A stretch of DNA of 64,000 nucleotides, taken from NCBI GenBank assembly GCA_959608885.1, contig CAUHSG010000010.1:3933-67932 (forward strand). The letters are read 5' to 3'. Under the pieces are notes generated by a model. It was not told the DNA's origin. It made no database searches and worked only from the letters and a program-made list of their open reading frames with translations. This document shows positions 17,173 to 24,913 of this stretch, piece by piece. A program made the position numbers and the translations under genes. The first letter of the stretch is position 1; each line of letters begins with the position of its first letter. This stretch comes from an uncultured Coriobacteriia bacterium. GTDB lineage: Bacteria > Actinomycetota > Coriobacteriia > Coriobacteriales > QAMH01.

Positions 17173-18158
17173 AAAGCCTCCCTGATTTCTAAGAACATTG
17201 CGTCAATCGCAAGTTGCGGTGTCACATTATACGAGATGCGCGCCGCGGCCCTCTTGGCGGCATCGAGCGCGCTCAGCAAGCCTGCACTGCCCGTCGTCTG
17301 TGCGACATACGCGGTCTGACCGGCGCATTCGGGATATGCGAGCAGCTCGGAGCCCCCCTCACGCGTGACGAGGCAATCGCGCAGCCACGCACGCGTGAGC
17401 GCGCAGAACTCGAATAGCGCCGCACGTTCATGTGCGGTTGCCTCGCGCTTGCCCGCGAGTTCGATTTGCTTCTTGGCACCTTGCGAGAGGTAATCGTCGT
17501 ACTTCTCGATATATGCCTCGACATCGAGGTCATCGTCGCCCATCTCCGCGGCTTTCTCACGCGCAAGCTCGACGAAGCGCTTGGAATTGCCGAGTAGCGT
17601 GCGATTGTTGCAATCGCGCGCAAGGGCGTAGAGCATGTCGAAGACCTGAGCGTTTCCGGCGCGTACGCCCGAAGCGGCATTGAGCACGAGTACCTCGCAG
17701 CGGCTGCGCAGCGTCTCGAGCACGGCAGATTCGCTGTTGGCGACGAGAATGCAGGTGACATCGTGCGGCGGCTCCTCAAGCGTCTTGAGGAAGGCGTTTG
17801 CCGGTGCCCCCGCCAGACGGTGGGCGTCCTGGATGATGTAGACCTTGTTCGCAGCACGGATGGGAGCAAGCTCGGCATCGTGCGTGAGCTCGCGGATCTG
17901 CTCGACGAGATAGCCATCCGCACCACCGGGCGTGCAAATGTGCAGGTCTGGATGGACGCGTCGCAGGGTCTCGTCTTGCGCCTGCGCATCACCGACCGCG
18001 ATAAGCCCGGCGGCAAAGCGCAGCGCGATATCGGTGCCCAGCCTGTCGTCACCCCCGGCGATGAGATAGGCGTGCGTGGCGCTGCCCGTATCGTGCACGT
18101 GCTGCAGGTACGACGTCACCTGATCCTGCCCGACGATTCCCTCGAAGAGATCGCTCAT
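17163..18158 (-). CDS. holB: DNA polymerase III delta-prime subunit
   Basis: This AAA+-fold subunit belongs to the sliding-clamp loader. The 331-residue product starts MSDLFEGIVGQDQVTSYLQ and contains AHAYLIAGGDDRLGTDIAL at the place of a Walker A loop, without the GKT lysine. It also has KVYIIQDAHRLAGAPANAFLKTLEEPP (sensor/Walker B region) and the LRSRCEVL 'SRC' arginine-finger motif. Loss of the ATP site with retention of SRC is normal for delta-prime. The ATG at 18158 overlaps the tmk stop (ATGA), and its 3' end overlaps the PSP1 gene. Confidence 0.9.
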   Translation of the reverse strand: MSDLFEGIVGQDQVTSYLQHVHDTGSATHAYLIAGGDDRLGTDIALRFAAGLIAVGDAQAQDETLRRVHPDLHICTPGGADGYLVEQIRELTHDAELAPIRAANKVYIIQDAHRLAGAPANAFLKTLEEPPHDVTCILVANSESAVLETLRSRCEVLVLNAASGVRAGNAQVFDMLYALARDCNNRTLLGNSKRFVELAREKAAEMGDDDLDVEAYIEKYDDYLSQGAKKQIELAGKREATAHERAALFEFCALTRAWLRDCLVTREGGSELLAYPECAGQTAYVAQTTGSAGLLSALDAAKRAAARISYNVTPQLAIDAMFLEIREALCH

Positions 18159-18883
18159 GAGCGCTCCTCCGCCCCGGAATCCGCCGAACAAGACAAATGT
18201 CGCCGGGGCAGTTTTGTCTGGTTTCGCAGGTTCAGGTCAAGCAAATCGACGATGCCATCGCGAATGCGCTCGTGCACCTGCTCGACGCTTCCGTTTGCGT
18301 CGACGATGCGCACACGCTCGGGCTCGGCGGCGGCGATCTCATCAAAGCCCGCGCGCAGACGTGTGCGAAACGCATCGCCGGCAGACTCCATGCGATCACC
18401 CGTGCCATCGGCAGAGCGGCTCTCGACGCGCTCGCGCGCGACATCGTCATCGAGCACGAGCAACAGCGTGCGATCCGGATAGCGACCGCCGCAGGCAAGA
18501 TCGTTCGTGGAGCGCACGAGGTTCGCGCCAAGCTCGCGGCCGTAGCCCTGGTAAGCGAGCGTGGAGTCGGTGAAGCGATCGCAGACGACGACCTCGCCGC
18601 GTGCAAGGGCGGGCTCGATGACCTCGTCCATCACCTGGGCGCGCGCCGCTTCGAAGAGCAGGAGCTCGGCGAGCGGTGTCATCGCGTCATCTTCCTTATC
18701 GAGGAGTAGCGCGCGGATCTTCTCGCCTAGGCGCGTACCGCCCGGCTCGTGCACGCGCAGCACCGTGCGACCCTGCTGCTCGAGCCAGCTGGCGAGAAGG
18801 TCGGCCTGCGTCGACTTGCCAACGCCGTCGTCGCCTTCGAGCGTGAGGAATATGCCCTCGGTGCTATCTGGTTTGCTATCCAT
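18155..18883 (-). CDS. tmk: Thymidylate kinase
   Basis: This kinase phosphorylates dTMP to dTDP. The 242-residue protein shows the P-loop LEGDDGVGKSTQADLL, the substrate-binding VHEPGGTRLGEKIR (DR/EPGG motif), the CDRFTDSTLAYQGYGRELG motif and a lid segment. The last ~22 codons are unusual: after HERIRDGIVDLLDLNL the sequence RNQTKLPRRHLSCS is the translation of a REP element (18187-18224), followed by a short tail and the stop that overlaps holB. The REP has therefore replaced or extended the natural C-terminus. Normal Tmk proteins are about 205-215 residues. Confidence 0.93.
   Translation of the reverse strand: MDSKPDSTEGIFLTLEGDDGVGKSTQADLLASWLEQQGRTVLRVHEPGGTRLGEKIRALLLDKEDDAMTPLAELLLFEAARAQVMDEVIEPALARGEVVVCDRFTDSTLAYQGYGRELGANLVRSTNDLACGGRYPDRTLLLVLDDDVARERVESRSADGTGDRMESAGDAFRTRLRAGFDEIAAAEPERVRIVDANGSVEQVHERIRDGIVDLLDLNLRNQTKLPRRHLSCSADSGAEERS
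18187..18224. repeat. REP family 1 inside the 3' end of tmk
   Basis: Core TGTCGCCGGGGCAG is flanked by AGACAAA and TTTTGTCTGG arms. It is translated as part of the Tmk C-terminus (RNQTKLPRRHLS). Confidence 0.88.
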
Positions 18884-18901
18884 GCGGATACGATGCTCCG
18901 T

Positions 18902-21448
18902 CTACTTCTTGGCGGTCTTCTTCTTGGCGGTCTTCTTCTTGGCCGTCGTCTTCTTTTTGGCCCCGCCGCTCGACTTCTTGGCCTTGTCGGCCTTCTCCTT
19001 TTCGCGCTTGGGGCAGTTCATGTTCACGCAGATACGCCACGGACCGCGTGCCGTCGACACGACGACCTCGGGCGCACCGCACTCGTCGCAGACCTCACCC
19101 GTGGCGGTGATATCGCCGCGCTGCGGCAGCGGGTAGCTCACGTCGCACTGCTCAAAGTTCTCGCAGCGGATAAAGCGCTTGAGCGTACGCGGGTTCTTCT
19201 GCGCGATGAGCTTGCCCTCGCGACCGGCCTCTTTGCAGACCGCGCACTCGCCGACGACAATTTCCTCCATCTTGTTGGTGGGGCACTCGGGGTCGAGACA
19301 GTGGTTGTACGGCTTCTGCCTGAACGGCGTAACCTTGATCTGTGGGCCGCCGCAGGTGGAACACGGCTCCTCGAGCGCCTCGTAGCGGCCCTGCGGTAGC
19401 GGGTAGGTCACGTCACAATCCGGCCAGTTGTTGCAGCCGACGAAGCTCGAACGCGTCTTGGCCGAGGTCTTCACGCACAGGTCACCGCCGCACTTGGGGC
19501 AGACGCCCACACGACTGTCGGCCGTGACCGCGTCGGAAATCATGTCGGCGATCGCGTCCTTCTCGGGGATGAGGGCGTCGATGATGCCGCCGAGCAGCTC
19601 GCGCGAGTGCAGCACAACCTCGTCACGCTGGCGCTTGCCATCGGCGACCTGCGTCATCTCGCCTTCGAGCTCGGCGGTCATGTCGGGCGTCGTGATGGTC
19701 TTGGCGAACTTCTCGAGCGCGTCGATGATGGCGATGCCAAGCTGGGTGGGCTCGATGGGGTCATTCACGATGTAATGACGGCTGTAGAGGCGCTCGATCA
19801 TGTCGTGGCGCGTGGCCTTCGTGCCCAGGCCCTTTGCTTCCATCTCCTGCACGAGCTTGCCCGACGAGAAGCGCGCGGGAGGCTCGGTCTGCTTGTGGGC
19901 GCAATCGGCATCCCAGAAGTCGAGCGTCTGGCCCTCAATGAGAGGCGGCATCTGCTCGTCCTTCTTGAGGCCGTACGGATACACGCTGCGATAACCCGGC
20001 TCGACGAGCACGTCACCGCGAGCGGTGAAGGGCTCGCCCTCGACATCGAGCGTAACCTTGGTGGATTCGAGGACGGCAGCCTCGGACAGCGTCGCCATGA
20101 AACGGCGGCAGATGAGGCTGTAGAGCTTCCACTCCTCAGGACGCAGCTTGTCGGGATCGGCAGCGCCCGTGGGATAGATGGGCGGGTGGTCGGTCGTCTC
20201 CTGCTTGCCGCGCGTGGCCGTGAGCTTGCCCTTGGCAAGCAGCATCTCGGCGCCCTCGCGGAAGTCGGGGACCTTGGCGAGGATGTTGAGCACCTCGCGC
20301 AAATCGAGGTTGTCGGGGTACACGGTGTTGTCAACGCGCGGATACGAGGTGTAGCCGTTCATGTAGAGCGACTCGGCGATGCGCATGGTGCGCGCCGGCT
20401 TGATGCCGATGGAGCTTGCCGCCGCCATGAGCGAGGTGGTGTTGAACGGAGCCGGCGGGTTGGACTTGCGGCGCTTCTTCTCGATGGTGCCGACCGTCGC
20501 CTCGCTCGCGTTGGCGATGCGAGCCATGACGCCGTCCGCCTCGTCCTTATCCTTGAAACGCGCGGTGGCATGCGTGGCGGTGAAGGCATCGTCATGCTCG
20601 CCCTTGAGTGCGGCGGTGCCGGTGATGACCCAGTAGTCCTCGGGAATGAAGGCATCGCGCTCCTTCTCGCGCTCGACCACGAGGGCCAGCGTCGGGGTCT
20701 GGACGCGACCGGCGGAGCGTGTGTTGCCGATGCCGCTGTACTTCACGCAGGTGAGGTAGCGCGTGAGCACGGCACCCCAGATGAGGTCAATGTACTGGCG
20801 TGTCTCGCCGGCATGCGCGAGGTCATAGTCGAGCGTCTGCAGCTTGGCGGGAGAGAACGCATCCTCGATCTCCTTCTTCACGAAGGCCGAGTAGCGGGCG
20901 CGCGTGATGGGGGCGGTCTCGTTCACCTCGCGTACCACGGAGATGGCGTCGAGGCCGATGAGTTCGCCCTCGCGGTCGAAGTCGGTGGCGATGACGATAT
21001 CGTCGGCCTTCTTCGCGAGGTTCTTGAGCGAGCGGATGATGTCCTTCTCGGCCGGAAGCTTGACGATGGGCGCGTAGGTGAGATAGGGCAACGAAGGAAT
21101 CTTCCAGCCCTTGAGATTGATGCCCTCGGGAATGTAGGGACGACGTTTCGACTTCCACGGCGGCGTGGGAAGCGACTTGGGGACGTCCGGCGCGTCGATG
21201 ACCTCGCCGTCTTCTTCGAGACCGACCCAGCCGTTCTTCTTCTTGTAGATGAGCTCCTGCGGGAAGTCGAGACCGAGGATGTGACCCTTGAGTCCGATGG
21301 CGACGCACTCGTGACCATCGCGATTGAAGCGATATACAGGCGTGTTGTAGACCTTGTCGTCAACGGGCTTGCCGCCCTGGGCAAGGAGACGCGAGATCTG
21401 CTGCGCTGCGATGTTCTTCTCGGTAATGATCAGTTCCATGTTGTCCAT
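18902..21448 (-). CDS. topA: DNA topoisomerase, type IA
   Basis: The enzyme relaxes negative supercoils by single-strand passage. The ~848-residue protein has a Toprim domain (MELIITEKNIAAQQISRLL; IATDFDREGELIGLDAI with the DxDxEG metal motif), the domain with the catalytic tyrosine in YMNGYTSYPRVDNTVY, and three four-cysteine zinc ribbons near the C-terminus (CPKCGGDLCVK...C; CSTCGGPQIKV; CAVCKEAG; CDECGAPEVV). A Lys/Ala-rich tail of KKTAKK repeats follows. The sequence character is closer to the archaeal-like TopA group than to E. coli TopA. The start is ATG at 21448, with a GTG three bases earlier. It heads the long minus-strand run and is divergent from comF. Confidence 0.93.
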   Translation of the reverse strand: MDNMELIITEKNIAAQQISRLLAQGGKPVDDKVYNTPVYRFNRDGHECVAIGLKGHILGLDFPQELIYKKKNGWVGLEEDGEVIDAPDVPKSLPTPPWKSKRRPYIPEGINLKGWKIPSLPYLTYAPIVKLPAEKDIIRSLKNLAKKADDIVIATDFDREGELIGLDAISVVREVNETAPITRARYSAFVKKEIEDAFSPAKLQTLDYDLAHAGETRQYIDLIWGAVLTRYLTCVKYSGIGNTRSAGRVQTPTLALVVEREKERDAFIPEDYWVITGTAALKGEHDDAFTATHATARFKDKDEADGVMARIANASEATVGTIEKKRRKSNPPAPFNTTSLMAAASSIGIKPARTMRIAESLYMNGYTSYPRVDNTVYPDNLDLREVLNILAKVPDFREGAEMLLAKGKLTATRGKQETTDHPPIYPTGAADPDKLRPEEWKLYSLICRRFMATLSEAAVLESTKVTLDVEGEPFTARGDVLVEPGYRSVYPYGLKKDEQMPPLIEGQTLDFWDADCAHKQTEPPARFSSGKLVQEMEAKGLGTKATRHDMIERLYSRHYIVNDPIEPTQLGIAIIDALEKFAKTITTPDMTAELEGEMTQVADGKRQRDEVVLHSRELLGGIIDALIPEKDAIADMISDAVTADSRVGVCPKCGGDLCVKTSAKTRSSFVGCNNWPDCDVTYPLPQGRYEALEEPCSTCGGPQIKVTPFRQKPYNHCLDPECPTNKMEEIVVGECAVCKEAGREGKLIAQKNPRTLKRFIRCENFEQCDVSYPLPQRGDITATGEVCDECGAPEVVVSTARGPWRICVNMNCPKREKEKADKAKKSSGGAKKKTTAKKKTAKKKTAKK

Positions 21449-21484
21449 CACTCACTCGTTTTTGCTGCGTACTTGTAGACAGCT

Positions 21485-22465
21485 ATGGCTTACAATTACC
21501 CGCGGATACAGGCGGGCGGGGCCGAAAGGCCTCAGTTGCTCGATTTTAACCATATATATAAGGTTCTGGCTACCTCCATTTTGGAAACGATTAGCCCCAC
21601 GCGCTGTGTCGTATGCGACGAGCCCGGCGATGTCCTCTGCGCACGCTGCGCCGCCTCCCTCCCCTTCATCGACCTCGCGCTTGCGTGCTCGCGTTGCGGC
21701 GCACCCTATGGGCATGCGCTGTGCACCGAGTGCCCCATGCCCGGCAGCGAGGCTGCGCTGCAGCATCCCGAAGAGGCGTTCCCGTTCACGCGCGCGCGGG
21801 CGGCACTTTCGTTCGAAGAAGGCGCGAAGAAGGTCATCCGTACCTACAAGGACGGTGACGAGCTGCGACTCGACGCAGTCATCGCGTCGATCATCTGCTC
21901 CGCGATCCGCATGAGACAAATGGACAGGTCACTTGTCTCACTATCGACAGGTACCAGTAATTTTTGGGACAAATGGACAGGTCATTTGTCTCAAAGCTTC
22001 AGCGAGGCAGAGCAGAGTCAAGAAATCGCCTCGCCCCCTCTTCGCGACTGGTCACAATGGGCAGGTGCGCTCGTGTACGTCCCGGCTTCGCCCGAAGCGT
22101 TGTTGAGACGCGGGTTCGACCACATGGAGCGCGTGGCACGGATTGTTGCGCAACGCACGGGGCTGCCACTCGTGCGGGCACTCGAAAGCGGCAAGGGCGC
22201 GCAGGATCAACGCAATCTGGGGCGCAGCGAGCGATTGGCAAATCGCAGCGAAAGCTTTTCGCTGGCGGATAGCATGCGACCGGGAGCGCGGAGGACGGCT
22301 GACACGGGCAATCAGGCGGTGATGAGCGCGGATGTGGTGCCGCGGCGCATCATCCTCATCGATGACGTCTTCACGACAGGCGCGACGCTCTCGGCAGCAA
22401 CGCGGGTGCTCCTCGGCGGTGGCGCTCACGAGGTCCGTGTCGTCACTTGCTGCCGCGTGTGGTGA
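21485..22465 (+). CDS. ComF-family phosphoribosyltransferase with two hairpin repeats in its coding sequence
   Basis: The 326-residue product has the ComF zinc-finger region (CVVCDEPGDVLCARCAASL, then CSRCGAPYGHALCTECP) and the C-terminal PRTase motif RRIILIDDVFTTGATLSAA. ComF proteins assist DNA uptake in competent bacteria and have a phosphoribosyltransferase fold. Between the two halves, about residues 143-172 (MRQMDRSLVSLS...DKWTGHLSQSF) are the translation of two family-2 hairpin repeats, so the linker has been enlarged by repeat insertion without loss of frame. Family members are usually about 220-250 residues. The stop TGA is immediately followed by a REP copy. The ATG used leaves a 40-residue leader before the first Cys; a later start is possible. 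Confidence 0.85.
   Translation: MAYNYPRIQAGGAERPQLLDFNHIYKVLATSILETISPTRCVVCDEPGDVLCARCAASLPFIDLALACSRCGAPYGHALCTECPMPGSEAALQHPEEAFPFTRARAALSFEEGAKKVIRTYKDGDELRLDAVIASIICSAIRMRQMDRSLVSLSTGTSNFWDKWTGHLSQSFSEAEQSQEIASPPLRDWSQWAGALVYVPASPEALLRRGFDHMERVARIVAQRTGLPLVRALESGKGAQDQRNLGRSERLANRSESFSLADSMRPGARRTADTGNQAVMSADVVPRRIILIDDVFTTGATLSAATRVLLGGGAHEVRVVTCCRVW
21911..21940. repeat. Repeat family 2, copy in comF
   Basis: Arms ATGAGACAAA / CTTGTCTCA surround the core TGGACAGGTCA. It is in frame within comF. Confidence 0.8.
21966..21993. repeat. Repeat family 2, second copy in comF
   Basis: Arms GGGACAAA / TTTGTCTCA surround the core TGGACAGGTCA, 26 bp after the first copy and in the same orientation. 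It is in frame within comF. Confidence 0.8.
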
Positions 22466-22497
22466 CCAGACAATTGTCGCCGGGGCACTTTTGTCTT
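22465..22497. repeat. REP family 1, single copy (reverse core)
   Basis: ACCAGACAATT / CTTTTGTC arms surround GTCGCCGGGGCA, starting at the comF stop codon. The remaining 160 bp to the next REP show no gene. Confidence 0.85.
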
Positions 22498-22654
22498 ATT
22501 CGCCCGGTTACGAACCACTTGTCACATCAAGAAGAGCTTGGAACTCAGGGCAAGTCCGATATTGCTCGGTTATCAGTCTGCTATCAATCGGCTTTCATTC
22601 CATAATCGTCCAGATTGCTGGGGTAGATGTCTCGGCGCTCTCCCACATAGCATG

Positions 22655-22688
22655 GGACAAATGTCGCCGGGGCACTTTTGTCTGGTTT
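22655..22688. repeat. REP family 1, left end of RAYT unit
   Basis: Reverse core GTCGCCGGGGCAC with GGGACAAA and TTTTGTCTGG arms, 38 bp before the RAYT start codon. Confidence 0.88.
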
Positions 22689-22726
22689 CGAGACATTTGC
22701 CACATTACGATGAGATGGGAGTCCGC

Positions 22727-23479
22727 ATGTCCAAACATCGAATAAAAAGTGAGGGAGATATCTATCATGTAACCTCACGAGGAACAGGAAAACAGCTGAT
22801 CTTTGAAGATGACGATGACCGCCGGTTTTTTCTCCGCCTGCTTCACGAGACCCTTTCGAGTCACGCCGTCGATCTGTACGCCTGGTGCTTGATGGACAAT
22901 CATTTTCATTTGCTTCTTCATGGCGCGCTCGAAACCGTATCACTATGCATGCGTCATCTTTGCAGCAGCTATGCACGCCGATTCAACGAAAGAGCCGGTC
23001 GCACGGGACATCTCTTTCAGGGGCGTTTCGGAAGTGAGGCAATCGATACCGACGCCTATTTGCTAATTGTCGTCAGGTACATTCACAAGAATCCCGAGAA
23101 GGCGGGGCTCGCGCACACTTCAGCGTATCGCTGGTCAAGCTACCGAGAGTATCTCGGGCATCCGACACTCTGTAAAACGCAGTTCGTCCTTGATGTATTT
23201 GGTGACAAGCAGGCGTTCGCAAGTTTTCATGCGCAGAATGACGAAGAGGCCGGATGTCTGGATGTTGACATGTCCAGAATGGCAAAGAGAAAAGCAATTG
23301 ACGCACGGGCACTTCGCAAGGCGCAGAGAGTCATGGCTGGTATGAAATTGACCGACCTCAAGACGCTCCCGAAGAAAACCCGCGATGCACATCTTCGTGA
23401 CATGAAACGGTCCGGCCTTTCCATTCGCCAGATAGAGCGACTCACCGGAATAGGGCGCAATGTAGTCGCCAACGCATAA
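22727..23479 (+). CDS. REP-associated tyrosine transposase (RAYT, Y1/TnpA_REP family)
   Basis: The 250-residue protein matches the Y1 single-strand transposases that process REP hairpins. It starts MSKHRIKSEGDIYHVTSRGTG (the IYHVTxRG family opening). The HUH metal motif follows in WCLMDNHFHLLLHG, and the catalytic-tyrosine helix region is in SSYARRFNERAGRTGHLFQGRF; the conserved VVRYIHKNPEKAG comes next. The C-terminal ~50 residues (KRSGLSIRQIERLTGIGRNVV) form a helix-turn-helix as in the DnaA-C-like tail of many RAYTs. The ATG at 22727 has GAGATGGGAG upstream. Known RAYTs act on flanking REPs and are usually present as a single domesticated copy; the flanking palindromes here fit that. Confidence 0.93.
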   Translation: MSKHRIKSEGDIYHVTSRGTGKQLIFEDDDDRRFFLRLLHETLSSHAVDLYAWCLMDNHFHLLLHGALETVSLCMRHLCSSYARRFNERAGRTGHLFQGRFGSEAIDTDAYLLIVVRYIHKNPEKAGLAHTSAYRWSSYREYLGHPTLCKTQFVLDVFGDKQAFASFHAQNDEEAGCLDVDMSRMAKRKAIDARALRKAQRVMAGMKLTDLKTLPKKTRDAHLRDMKRSGLSIRQIERLTGIGRNVVANA

Positions 23480-23480
23480 T

Positions 23481-23510
23481 CAGACAAAACTGCTCCGGCG
23501 ACTTTTGTCT
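23481..23510. repeat. REP family 1, right end of RAYT unit
   Basis: Forward core CTGCTCCGGCGAC with CAGACAAAA and TTTTGTCTCATTTG; the terminal TCA is the stop codon of the NhaC gene on the other strand. Confidence 0.85.
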
Positions 23511-24808
23511 CATTTGCGGTTGAGGGCGATGCTGATGAGCACGCAGGCAAGCAACAGGAACTGGTAGAACAAGAACGGCATGATCTCGATGCTCGCGATG
23601 CCGGCGAGACTCGCTGCGACGAGAAGCTGCGCGCCGTAGGGGATGATGCCCTGCCCGATGCAGCTGAAGATGTCGATGAGGCTCGCGACGCGCACGGGCT
23701 CGATACCGTACTCCTCGCCGATGTGCTTGGCGATGGGACCGGAAACCACGATGGCTACCGTATTGTTCGCGCAGGCTACGTCGAGCAGCAGCGTGAGCAG
23801 GCCACAGCCGAGCTCGCCACCGCGCTTGCCGGTGAAATGCCGCTTGATGAAGGCCAAAATGGACGCGAAGCCCCCGTGCTCCCGCATGAGCGCGCTGATC
23901 GATGCCACCAGAATCGTGACGATCATCGTCTCGAACATGCCCGCCGTTCCCGTGCCCATGGCCGAGAACGCGCTCGCGAAATCGAGCGATCCCGTCACCG
24001 TGCCCACGATGGCGAACAGCACGATGCCGCCGCCAAGCACGAGAAAGACGTTGATGCCGCACAACGCAGCGATGAGCACGACGAAGTACGGAATCGCCTG
24101 CCAGATGTTGTACTCGAAATCGTCGAGCGAGGGCGTGCCGGCCATAATCGCCATCACGATGAGAATGCCGAGCGTGATGAGCGCCGCCGGCAAGGCGATG
24201 TGGAAGTTGTTGAAGAACTTATCCTTCATGTTGACGCCCTGCGTGCGGGTCGCCGCGATCGTGGTATCCGAGATGAACGAGAGGTTGTCGCCGAACATCG
24301 CGCCGCCCACGACGGTTCCCACGCACAGCGGCAGGTTGAAGCCCGCGCTGGCTGCGACCGTCACCGCAATGGGCGTGAGCACCGTGATAGTTCCCACGCT
24401 CGTGCCCATGGCGAGCGAGATGATGCAGGCGATGACGAAGAGGCCGGGGATGGCCGCCTGGGCGGGCAGGATGTCGAGCAGCAGGTTCGCCGTGCTCTCG
24501 GCCCCGCCGGCCGCGCTCGCGATGCCGGAAAACGCACCGGCCATCAGGAAGATGAAGAGCATGATGACGATGTTGTCGTCACCGATGCCGCGTGCGCACA
24601 CGTGAATCTTCTCGTCGAAGGACAGCGAACGGTTCTGCAGGAACGCGACGACGAGCGCGATAACGAAGGCCACGACGACGCTCACCACGTAGAAGCCCAT
24701 CTGTCCTTCGGCGGGAGCGATGTACTCGAAATAGATGCCGCACCCGAGGTATAGCACCAGGAAGACGACGATGGGCAGCAATGCCTTTGCGTTTGGTTTC
24801 TTATCCAT
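23510..24808 (-). CDS. NhaC-family Na+/H+ antiporter (or amino/organic acid antiporter)
   Basis: The ~432-residue protein has about 11-12 hydrophobic segments. Family signatures are MLFIFLMAGAFSGIASAAGG, SLAMGTSVGTITVLTPIAV and the cation-site region GGAMFGDNLSFISDTTIAATRTQGV, all typical of NhaC/MleN-like transporters. These exchange Na+ for H+, sometimes with a carboxylate such as malate/lactate. The start MDKKPNAKALLP at 24808 is preferred over an upstream in-frame ATG because it places Lys-rich residues before the first helix. The stop TGA forms the outer edge of a REP. It is divergent from mtnA. Confidence 0.88.
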   Translation of the reverse strand: MDKKPNAKALLPIVVFLVLYLGCGIYFEYIAPAEGQMGFYVVSVVVAFVIALVVAFLQNRSLSFDEKIHVCARGIGDDNIVIMLFIFLMAGAFSGIASAAGGAESTANLLLDILPAQAAIPGLFVIACIISLAMGTSVGTITVLTPIAVTVAASAGFNLPLCVGTVVGGAMFGDNLSFISDTTIAATRTQGVNMKDKFFNNFHIALPAALITLGILIVMAIMAGTPSLDDFEYNIWQAIPYFVVLIAALCGINVFLVLGGGIVLFAIVGTVTGSLDFASAFSAMGTGTAGMFETMIVTILVASISALMREHGGFASILAFIKRHFTGKRGGELGCGLLTLLLDVACANNTVAIVVSGPIAKHIGEEYGIEPVRVASLIDIFSCIGQGIIPYGAQLLVAASLAGIASIEIMPFLFYQFLLLACVLISIALNRK

Positions 24809-24913
24809 GTCGCACATAATAGCCAAAGTCTCATGCGGCGTGAACCCGCCGCATGCGGGCGCTTGGTGGTATCATCCGCCTAAGTGTTTTTAAGCGAAGG
24901 CGGTGCAAACAGC

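Larger units (their letters stand above)
22655..23510 (+). mobile_element. RAYT unit: transposase gene bounded by inverted REP ends
   Basis: The left boundary is a reverse-core REP at 22655-22688 (ATGTCGCCGGGGCAC with TTTTGTCTGG arm). The right boundary is a forward-core REP at 23481-23510 (AGACAAAACTGCTCCGGCGAC). Reverse-left/forward-right is the same arrangement as in the three short inverted pairs at 10.5, 28.6 and 63.2 kb, so this is the same unit with a transposase gene between its ends. The right boundary overlaps the stop codon of the next gene. Confidence 0.75.

Noticed and set aside
18905..18960. Short tandem repeat TTCTTGGCGGTC
   Set aside because: It simply encodes the Lys/Ala-rich C-terminal tail of TopA, common in type IA topoisomerases.
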